A stretch of DNA of 64,000 nt, taken from NCBI GenBank assembly GCA_016718825.1, contig JADKCL010000004.1, positions 62,001-126,000 on the forward strand, read 5' to 3'. Within the stretch, counting starts at the first letter, position 1; every line of letters begins with the position of its first letter. The notes under the pieces are model-generated. The model saw only the letters and a list, made by a program, of their open reading frames with translations, did no database searches and was not told where the DNA came from. Source of the DNA: Bacteroidota bacterium. GTDB taxonomy: Bacteria; Bacteroidota; Bacteroidia; J057; JADKCL01. Shown piece by piece: positions 1 to 9,900 of this stretch. The translations under genes were made by a program, and so were the position numbers.

Positions 1-3000
1 CGTTTCTGTCGTCGCCGTTGGGTGAATATGCAGTCGGCATTTCCAAAGGTATCGGCTCACAATCCACTGGTGCTCTCAGAGTTACCGTGACGGTATCAAC
101 GCCTTGGCAAGCCCCTTCGGTGATCGTCCATTGGAATTGATTGCTACCCGTGCCGATGCCAGTGACCGTACAAGTGGAATCGAATGGTTCGTTCAGCGTT
201 CCGAAACCTGAAACATTGCTCCACAACCCCGTCTGTCCAGCAGCGAGTGCATTTCCATGCAGCACCACATCCAGTTCGCAGGTGGAGAAATCTGGGCCGG
301 CATTGGCAATGATCGCTTGCGGTTCGGTGACCGTTCCGCTCAACGTGTCGGTGCAACTGTTGGCATCGACAACAATCACCGTATAGGTTCCGGCAAGAAG
401 CCCCACGAGATCCTCAGTATTGGCCGCGTTAGACCAATTGTACTGATAAGGTGTCGAACCACCCAGAACGGTCAGGTCGATAGCCCCGTCCTGGAATCCG
501 AAACAAGTCGCAGGAGTGACGGCCATGCTGAGCGAAATTGGGCTAATGACGTAGATGGTTTCAGTCAACGTGGTGGAACACCCATTCGCATCGGTGACGG
601 TTACTGTGTAGGATCCTACGGTCAAGGAGGTCAAATCCTCCGTGATCTCACCGTTGGACCATAGGTAGGTATAAGGTGGTACGCTTCCCGATACCGTGAG
701 GTCGATCGAACCGGTAGCACCGCCAGCACAGGAGGTCGGCGAGACAACGGTATTGGTGACCCATGGTTGCGGCTCCGTGAGGCTGATCGTGTCTGCCATC
801 GTACAGGCATTCGCATCCGTCACAAGAACCAGGTAAGTGCCCGCTGCGACATTGACGAGGTCTTCATTGAAGCTCAAGTTGGACCAAGCATAAACATATC
901 CCGGGGTACCACCGCTCACGGTAAGGTCCACGGCCCCGTCGGATGCGCCGTAGCAACTGATATTAAAGCCTCCGCCATAGACTGTTGGCACCAAGACCAA
1001 GGTAATGGGCTCCGGCTCAGTCAACAATATTGAATCCACAAGGAGACAGCCGTTTGCATCCGTGATCGTGACGATGTACGTACCTGCTGCCACTAACTGA
1101 ATGTCCTGATTCGTGCTTCCGTTTGACCATGCATAGGAATATGTTCCCGATCCTCCATTGACCTCCAAGTTCACAAATCCGTCGGATAGCCCGTTGCAGC
1201 TGATGTTCCATCCGCCATTGAAGACAAATGGGGTCATTGTTGAATTCAGGGTATCCGGAGCAATGAGCAATACAGAATCGATTGCAGCGCAGCCATTGGC
1301 ATCGGTCACGGTGACCATTTGCCAGCCAGCGGCAAGTCCAGAAGGATCTTCCACTACATCACCGCTCGACCAAAGGTAGGTGTAAGGTGCACAGCCACCG
1401 GATGGGGTCAAATCGATACTTCCATCATTCGCCCCATTGCAGGAGAGGTTAAATCCACCTGCAAAAACCGTGGGTACCAAAACCGTTGTCACCGTTGTCG
1501 GTTCGGTGAGCGTGAAGCTGTTGGTCGAAGTACAGCCGTTGGCATCCGTCACGGTGACACCGTAGGTGCCTGCCCCCAAGCCACTTGGATCCTCGGTGGT
1601 GGCACCGTTGGACCAGAGATAAGCGTAAGGTGCGCAGCCGCCGGTCACACTCAGGTTGATGCTGCCATTCGTCGCGCCGTTGCAGGTCACGTTGTAACCG
1701 CAGCTGAATGTCGCTGGAATGCCGGATGTAGCCAGCAATGCAGGTTCGGTGAGCGTGAAGCTATTCGTCGAAGTACAGCCATTTGCATCCGTCACGGTGA
1801 CACCGTAGGTGCCTGCACCCAAGCTGCTCGGATCCTCGGTGGTGGCACCGTTGGACCAGAGATAAGCGTAAGGTGCGCAGCCGCCGGTCACACTCAGGTT
1901 GATGCTGCCGTTGGTGGCACCATTGCAGGTGACATTGTAACCGCAGCTGAAGGTCGCTGGAATGCCGGATGTAGCCAGCAATGCAGGTTCGGTGAGCGTG
2001 AAGCTGTTGGTTGTCGTGCAACCGTTCGCGTCGGTGACCGTCACTCCATAAGTGCCTGCTCCCAAGGCCGAAACGTCCTCGGTGGTCGCACCCGTGCTCC
2101 AGAGGAAGGCGTAAGGTGCGCAGCCGCCCGTGGCTGTAAAGTTGATGCTGCCGTTGGTGGCACCGTTGCAGGTCACATTGTAACCGCAGCTGAAGGTGGC
2201 AGGGACGCCGCTGCTGGCCAGAATCACCGGCTCAGTCAACGTGAAGCTGTTGGTTGTCGTGCAACCGTTCGCGTCGGTGACCGTCACGCCGTAAGTGCCT
2301 GCTCCCAAGGCCGAAACGTCCTCGGTCGTCGCACCCGTGCTCCAGAGGAAGGCATAAGGTGCGCAGCCGCCCGTGGCTGTGAAGTTGATGCTGCCGTTGG
2401 TGGCACCGTTGCAGGTCACATTGTAACCGCAGCTGAAGGTGGCAGGGACACCGCTGCTGGCCAGAATCACCGGCTCAGTCAACGTGAAGCTGTTGGTTGT
2501 CGTGCAGCCGTTCGCGTCGGTGACCGTCACGCCGTAAGTGCCTGCTCCCAAGGCCGAAACGTCCTCGGTCGTCGCACCCGTGCTCCAAATGAAGGCATAA
2601 GGTGCGCAGCCGCCCGTGGCTGTGAAGTTGATGCTGCCGTTGGTGGCACCGTTGCAAGTGACATTGTAACCGCAGCTGAAGGTGGCAGGGACACCGCTGC
2701 TGGCCAGAATCACCGGCTCAGTCAACGTGAAGCTGTTGGTTGTCGTGCAACCGTTGGCGTCGGTGACCGTCACGCCGTAAGTGCCTGCTCCCAAGGCCGA
2801 AACGTCCTCGGTCGTCGCACCCGTGCTCCAAATGAAGGCATAAGGTGCGCAGCCGCCCGTGGCTGTGAAGTTGATGCTGCCGTTGGTGGCACCGTTGCAG
2901 GTGACATTGTAACCGCAGCTGAAGGTGGCAGGGACACCGCTGCTGGCCAGGATCACCGGCTCAGTCAACGTGAAGCTGTTGGTCGTCGTGCAACCGTTCG

Positions 3001-3686
3001 CGTCGGTGACCGTCACGCCGTAAGTGCCTGCTCCCAAGGCCGAAACGTCCTCGGTGGTCGCACCCGTGCTCCAAATGAACGCATAAGGTGCGCAGCCTCC
3101 CGTGGCTGTGAAGTTGATGCTGCCGTTGGTGGCACCGTTGCAAGTGACATTGTAACCGCAGCTGAAGGTGGCAGGGACACCGCTGCTGGCCAGGATCACC
3201 GGCTCAGTCAACGTGAAGCTGTTGGTTGTCGTGCAACCGTTCGCATCCGTCACCGTCACGCCGTAAGTACCTGCTCCCAAGGCCGAAACGTCCTCGGTCG
3301 TTGCACCCGTGCTCCAGAGGAAGGCATAAGGCGCGCAGCCGCCCGTGGCTGTGAAGTTGATGCTGCCGTTGGTGGCACCGTTGCAAGACACGTTGAAACC
3401 GCAGCTGAAGGTTGCAGGGACACCGCTGCTGGCCAGGATCACCGGCTCAGTCAACGTGAAGCTGTTGGTGGTCGTGCAACCGTTCGCGTCGGTCACCGTC
3501 ACGCCGTAAGTGCCTGCACCCAGGGCCGAAACGTCCTCGGTCGTCGCACCCGTGCTCCAGAGGAAGGCATAAGGCGCGCAGCCGCCCGTGGCTGTGAAGT
3601 TGATGCTGCCGTTGGTGGCACCGTTGCAGGTCACGTTGAAACCGCAGCTGAAAGTTGCAGGAATGCCGCTGCTGGCAAGAACCGCC
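1..3686 (-). CDS. C-terminal part of giant SprB-repeat adhesin (frame-broken, runs off left edge)
   Basis: This is the downstream part of the giant gene that starts at 12197, read in the frame whose codons begin at positions 1 modulo 3. The upstream part uses 2 modulo 3, so a net one-base shift separates them. From 3686 to about 1500 it encodes nine of the near-identical 81-residue units. Then come about five diverged SprB repeats with the usual ending VTVTDxNGC. An immunoglobulin-like stretch follows, starting NAGPDFSTCELDVVL (about 310-90). The last residues before the edge read MPTAYSPNGDDRN, which is the recognisable start of the gliding-motility-associated C-terminal domain (type B T9SS sorting signal). 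I infer that about 80 more residues lie beyond the window. The frame stays open from 3686 to base 1 in the places I checked. Confidence 0.85.
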
Positions 3687-3936
3687 GCTGTGTCAGCGAA
3701 GCTGTTGGTGGTCGTGATCCGTTGGCTGGTGACCGTCGCCGGTGCCTGCGCCCAGGACGTCCTCGGGGTGCCCGTGCTAAGGGCGCGCCCGTGGCTGTAG
3801 TTGTCTGCCTTGGTGGCGGCGGGGAAGGTGCAGGGCAGCGCAGGCTGCGGTGCGGGGCGCCCGTCCCCGGGCGGCGCCGGTGGCGCCGCGGGCTCGCCGC
3901 TTGTAGCCCTTTGGTGCAGGCCCTGCTGGAAAGGAT
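3686..3936 (-). other. Degraded, GC-rich repeat unit that breaks the reading frame of the giant gene
   Basis: This stretch is about 250 bp where a 243-bp unit boundary pattern is expected. Its left half still matches the repeat but has many one- to three-base gaps. Its right half turns into very GC-rich sequence (for example GGCGCCGGTGGCGCCGCGGG near 3876). The net length change is +7, which shifts the frame by one and gives a stop at 3777 when read from upstream. The right border resembles the LTQP-type unit seen at 5637 and 8403. The left border resembles the NGITTT/LTQP-AVL unit seen at 5151. This looks like a collapsed or unpolished repeat copy more than evolved sequence. Confidence 0.7.
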
Positions 3937-6900
3937 CCGGTTGGGTAGGTGAAGCTGTTGGTTGTCGTGCAACCGTTCGCGTCGGTGACCGTCACGCCGT
4001 AAGTGCCTGCTCCCAAGGCCGAAACGTCCTCGGTCGTCGCACCCGTGCTCCAGAGGAAGGCATAAGGTGCGCAGCCGCCCGTGGCTGTGAAGTTGATGCT
4101 GCCGTTGGTGGCACCGTTGCAGGTCACATTGTAACCGCAGCTGAAGGTGGCAGGGACACCGCTGCTGGCCAGGATCACCGGCTCAGTCAACGTGAAGCTG
4201 TTGGTTGTCGTGCAACCGTTCGCGTCGGTGACCGTCACGCCGTAAGTGCCTGCTCCCAAGGCCGAAACGTCCTCGGTCGTCGCACCCGTGCTCCAAATGA
4301 AGGCATAAGGTGCGCAGCCGCCCGTGGCTGTAAAGTTGATGCTGCCGTTGGTGGCACCGTTGCAGGTGACATTGTAACCGCAGCTGAAGGTGGCAGGGAC
4401 GCCGCTGCTGGCCAGAATCACCGGCTCGGTCAACGTGAAGCTGTTGGTTGTCGTGCAACCGTTCGCGTCGGTGACCGTCACGCCGTAAGTGCCTGCTCCC
4501 AAGGCCGAAACGTCCTCGGTGGTGGCACCCGTGCTCCAGAGGAAGGCGTACGGTGCGCAGCCGCCCGTGGCTGTGAAGTTGATGCTGCCGTTGGTGGCAC
4601 CGTTGCAGGTGACATTGTAACCGCAGCTGAAGGTGGCAGGGACACCGCTGCTGGCCAGGATCACCGGCTCGGTCAACGTGAAGCTGTTGGTTGTCGTGCA
4701 ACCGTTGGCATCCGTCACCGTCACGCCGTAAGTACCTGCACCCAGGGCCGAAACGTCCTCGGTCGTTGCACCCTTGGTCCAGAGGAAGGCGTAAGGTGCA
4801 CAGCCGCCCGTGGCTGTGAAGTTGATGCTGCCGTTGGTGGCACCGTTGCAGGTGACATTGTAACCGCAGCTGAAGGTGGCAGGGACACCGCTGCTGGCCA
4901 GAATCACCGGCTCAGTCAACGTGAAGCTGTTGGTTGTCGTGCAACCGTTCGCATCCGTCACCGTCACGCCGTAAGTGCCTGCTCCCAAGGCCGAAACGTC
5001 CTCGGTGGTGGCACCCGTGCTCCAAATGAAGGCATAAGGCGCGCAGCCGCCCGTGGCTGTGAAGTTGATGCTGCCGTTGGTGGCACCGTTGCAGGTCACA
5101 TTGTAACCGCAGCTGAAAGTGGCAGGAATGCCGCTGCTGGCAAGAACCGCCGGCTGTGTCAGCGTGAAGCTGTTGGTGGTCGTGATTCCGTTGGCATCGG
5201 TGACCGTCACGCCATAGGTGCCTGCGCCCAGTGCCGAAACGTCCTCGGTGGTGGCACCCGTGCTCCAGAGGAAAGCGTACGGTGCGCAGCCGCCCGTGGC
5301 TGTAAAGTTGATGCTGCCGTTGGTGGCACCGTTGCAGGTGACATTGTAGCCGCAATTGAAGGTTGCAGGGACGCCGCTCGATGCCAGGATCGCAGGCTCG
5401 GTCAGCGTGAAGCTGCTGGTCGAAGTGCAGCCATTGGCATCGGTGACGGTCACTCCGTAAGTACCTGCACCCAGGGCCGAAACGTCCTCGGTCGTTGCAC
5501 CCGTGCTCCAGAGGAAGGCATAAGGCGCGCATCCACCCACCGCTGTGAGGTTGATGCTGCCGTCCGTGGCTCCAGCCGCGCTGACATTGTAGCCGCAATT
5601 GTAGGTGGCAGGGACACCGCTGCTGGAAAGGATCACAGGTTGGGTGAGGGTGAAGCTGTTGGTTGTCGTGCAACCGTTGGCATCGGTCACAGTTACGCCG
5701 TACGTGCCTGCTCCCAAGGCCGAAACGTCCTCGGTCGTCGCACCCGTGCTCCAAATGAACGCATAAGGTGCGCAGCCGCCCGTGGCTGTGAAGTTGATGC
5801 TGCCGTTGGTGGCACCGTTGCAGGTGACATTGTAACCGCAGCTGAAGGTGGCAGGGACACCGCTGCTGGCCAGAATCACCGGCTCAGTCAACGTGAAGCT
5901 GTTGGTTGTCGTGCAACCGTTCGCGTCGGTCACGGTGACGCCATAAGTGCCAGCTCCCAAGGCCGAAACATCCTCGGTCGTCGCACCCGTGCTCCAAATG
6001 AACGCATAAGGTGCGCAGCCGCCCGTGGCTGTAAAGTTGATGCTGCCGTTGGTGGCACCGTTGCAAGTGACATTGTAACCGCAGCTGAAGGTGGCAGGGA
6101 TACCGCTGCTGGCCAGGATCACCGGCTCGGTCAACGTGAAGCTGTTGGTTGTCGTGCAACCGTTCGCATCCGTCACCGTCACGCCGTAAGTGCCTGCTCC
6201 CAAGGCCGAAACGTCCTCGGTCGTCGCACCCGTGCTCCAGAGGAAGGCATAAGGTGCGCAGCCGCCCGTGGCTGTGAAGTTGATGCTGCCGTTGGTGGCA
6301 CCGTTGCAGGTCACATTGTAACCGCAGCTGAAGGTTGCAGGGACACCGCTGCTGGCCAGAATCACCGGCTCGGTCAACGTGAAGCTGTTGGTTGTCGTGC
6401 AACCGTTGGCATCGGTCACGGTTACGCCGTACGTGCCTGCTCCCAAGGCCGAAACGTCCTCGGTCGTCGCACCAGTGCTCCAGAGGAACGAATAAGGTGC
6501 GCAGCCTCCCGTGGCTATGAAGTTGATGCTGCCGTTGCTGGCACCGTTGCAGGTGACATTGTAACCGCAGCTGAAGGTGGCAGGGACACCGCTGCTGGCC
6601 AGGATCACCGGCTCGGTCAACGTGAAGCTGTTGGTTGTCGTGCAACCGTTCGCGTCGGTGACCGTCACGCCGTAAGTGCCGGCACCCAGCCGAAACGTCG
6701 GTGGGGGGGGGGCGCCCGGGGAGGGGGGTGGCGGAGCGTGGTGGTGCCCGTTGGCTCGGTCACGTACCCGGTCCGCTCCCAAGGCCGAAACGTCCTCGGT
6801 CGTCGCACCCGTGCTCCAGAGGAACGCATAAGGTGGGCAGCCTCCCGTGGCTGTGAAGTTGATGCTGCCGTTCGTCGCGCCGTTGCAAGACACGTTGAAA

Positions 6901-9900
6901 CCGCAGCTGAAGGTGGCAGGGACACCGCTGCTGGCCAGAATCACCGGCTCAGTCAACGTGAAGCTGTTGGTTGTCGTGCAACCGTTGGCGTCGGTGACCG
7001 TCACGCCGTAAGTGCCGGCTCCCAAGGCCGAAACGTCCTCGGTGGTTGCACCTGTGCTCCAAATGAAGGCATAAGGTGCGCAGCCGCCCGTGGCTGTGAA
7101 GTTGATGCTGCCGTTGGTGGCACCGTTGCAAGTCACATTGCAACCGCAGCTGAAGGTGGCAGGGACACCGCTGCTGGCCAGGATCACCGGCTCAGTCAAC
7201 GTGAAGCTGTTGGTTGTCGTGCAACCGTTCGCGTCGGTCACCGTCACGCCGTAAGTACCTGCACCCAAGGCCGAAACGTCCTCGGTCGTTGCACCCGTGC
7301 TCCAAATGAAGGCATAAGGTGCGCAGCCGCCCGTGGCTGTGAAGTTGATGCTGCCGTTGGTGGCACCGTTGCAGGTCACATTGTAACCGCAGCTGAAGGT
7401 TGCAGGGACGCCGCTGCTGGCCAGAATCACCGGCTCAGTCAACGTGAAGCTGTTGGTTGTGGTGCAACCGTTCGCGTCGGTCACGGTGACGCCGTAAGTA
7501 CCTGCACCCAAGGCCGAAACGTCCTCGGTGGTCGCACCCGTGCTCCAAAGGAACGCATAAGGTGCGCAGCCGCCCGTGGCTGTGAAGTTGATGCTGCCGT
7601 TGGTGGCACCGTTGCAGGTGACATTGTAACCGCAGCTGAAGGTCGCAGGGATGCCGCTGCTGGCCAGAATCACCGGCTCAGTCAACGTGAAGCTGTTGGT
7701 CGTCGTGCAACCGTTGGCGTCGGTGACCGTCACGCCGTAAGTACCTGCACCCAGGGCCGAAACGTCCTCGGTCGTTGCACCCGTGCTCCAGAGGAAGGCG
7801 TAAGGTGCGCAGCCGCCCGTGGCTGTGAAGTTGATGCTGCCGTTGGTGGCACCGTTGCAGGTCACATTGTAACCGCAGCTGAAGGTGGCAGGGACGCCGC
7901 TGCTGGCAAACCATGGCTGTGTCAGCGTGAAGCTGTTGGTGGTCGTGATTCCGTTGGCATCGGTGACCGTCACGCCGTAAGTGCCTGCGCCCAGGGCTGA
8001 AACGTCCTCGGTGGTGGCACCCGTGCTCCAGAGGAAGGCGTAAGGTGCGCAGCCGCCCGTGGCTGTAAAGTTGATGCTGCCGTTGGTGGCACCGTTGCAG
8101 GTGACATTGTAGCCGCAATTGAAGGTTGCAGGGACGCCGCTCGATGCCAGGATCGCAGGCTCGGTCAGCGTGAAGCTGCTGGTCGAAGTGCAGCCATTGG
8201 CATCGGTGACGGTCACTCCGTAGGTGCCTGCACCCAAGGCCGAAACGTCCTCCGAAGTGGAACCATTCGACCAGAGATAGGTATACGGAGCGCATCCACC
8301 CACCGCTGTGAGGTTGATGCTGCCGTCCGTGGCTCCAGCCGCACTGACATTGTAGCCGCAATTGTAGGTGGCAGGGACACCGCTGCTGGAAAGGATCACA
8401 GGTTGCGTGAGGGTGAAGCTGTTGGTTGTCGTGCAACCGTTCGCGTCGGTGACCGTCACGCCGTAAGTGCCTGCTCCCAAGGCCGAAACGTCCTCGGTCG
8501 TCGCACCCGTGCTCCAGAGGAACGCATAAGGTGCGCAGCCGCCCGTCGCTGTGAAGTTGATGCTGCCATTCGTCGCGCCGTTACAAGACACGTTGAAACC
8601 GCAACTGAAGGTGGCAGGGATGCCGCTGCTGGCCAGCAAAACGGGTTCGGTCAGCGTAATCGTATTTGTATTGGTACAGCCGTTGCCGTCGGTGACTGTG
8701 TAGGAATAACTTCCGGCAACAAGTCCCAAAATGTCATCGGTCACCGCACCATTGCTCCAAAGATAAGTATAGGGTGCCGTGCCTCCCGTTGTTGAAATTT
8801 GAATGGATCCATCCGATGCTCCGTTGCAGGAAATGTTGAATCCGCAGTTGAATGAGGAAACTGCATCCGTAACCGTGATCATTGGGCCGGGAACGGTCAC
8901 CACCGTCGTCGCGCTCAAACAACCACGTGCATCGCGTACAATCACTGAAATCGGCGTGGCAACATTGACCGTAGCGTCGTAATCTCCTGCTACGCCCCAA
9001 GTGGCGCCGTTGTCAAAGCTGACTTGGTAGGGACCCCCGTCTCCGCCGGCCGGAAATGCAGTAGCTGTCACAGTTGTAGTTCCGATTGCCGAACACAGCG
9101 GAAATGTGACGCTGTCGATCACGACCGCAGGAAGGATGGTCAGCGAAAAGGTTGCCGAAAAACATGCAATACCATCCCTGACAATCACTAAATACGTGCT
9201 GTCCACAGGCAATGATTCGGTCAAATCACCCGCAGTTCCCCAGGTCGTACCGTTGTCATAAGAAACTTGGTAGGCAGTGCCATTTCCGCCGGAGACAAAT
9301 ACAGTCACATTCGCAGTCGATCCGCCAGGCAAGGGACAATCCGCTATGATTGAATCGACGATCATGGAATCTGGCTCACTGACGCTGAACACGTCCGTGG
9401 CAATACACCCGTTGCCATCGGTAAGCGTGACGGCATAACCGCCAGCATGCAATGCGGAAATATCTTGTGTGGTGGCAGTATTGCTCCAGAGGTAGGCGTA
9501 CAAAACCTGCCCGCCGGTGACGCTTAGGTCAATCGCGCCATCAGCCCCGCCGTGGCAGGTGACACTGTCAGACAAGGCCGAGAGCACCAGCAATGCAGGC
9601 TGGGTCACGGTGCGCGATCCAGTTACCGTACAATTGTTGGCATCAGTGACTGTAACACTGTAGACCCCGGCCAGCAAGAGGCTCAAATCCTCCGAAACCG
9701 AACCGTTGGACCATTGGAATTGATACGGCGGGACACCGCCCGAAACAGTGATGTCGATCGAACCCTCGTTGCCGTCATAGCAGCGTACATTCGTCAGGAC
9801 CATGCCCATCGACAACAAGGTCGGCTCGGTCAAGGTATGCGAGGCAAAGTTGGTGCAGTTGAGACTGTCAGTCACGGTCACCGAATAGTTACCTGCAGGC

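Larger units (their letters stand above)
1500..8646 (-). repeat. Tandem array of 29 units of 243 bp (81 codons)
   Basis: Unit borders, marked by the Leu-Thr-Glu/Gln-Pro codons, recur every 243 bp at about 1500, 1743, 1986, 2229, 2471 and so on up to 8646. One unit is degraded (3686-3936) and one is lengthened by 93 bp (6609-6945). Each unit encodes an ASSG-PATFSCGYNVTCNG start, an SINFTATGGCAPYAF-WS core and a GTYGVTVTDANGCTTTNSF end. Units differ at only a few codons. A three-unit motif with distinctive variants (YNCGYNVSAAG; then FNCGYNV; then NGITTT) occurs at 8403-7917 and again at 5637-5151, and its borders flank the degraded unit. Confidence 0.95.

Noticed and set aside
1319..3952. 877-codon open frame on the plus strand
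   Set aside because: It is the complement of the 243-bp repeat array; the periodic Ala/Arg/Gly-rich peptide has no fold-like features, whereas the minus strand encodes SprB repeats with signal peptide and sorting domain.
3801..8000. 1399-codon open frame on the plus strand
   Set aside because: Same reason: antisense of the repeat array, open only because the unit length (243) is a multiple of three.
1500..8646. Possible CRISPR-like array because of regular repeats
   Set aside because: There are no short repeats separated by unique spacers; the whole 243-bp unit is repeated and codes for protein.
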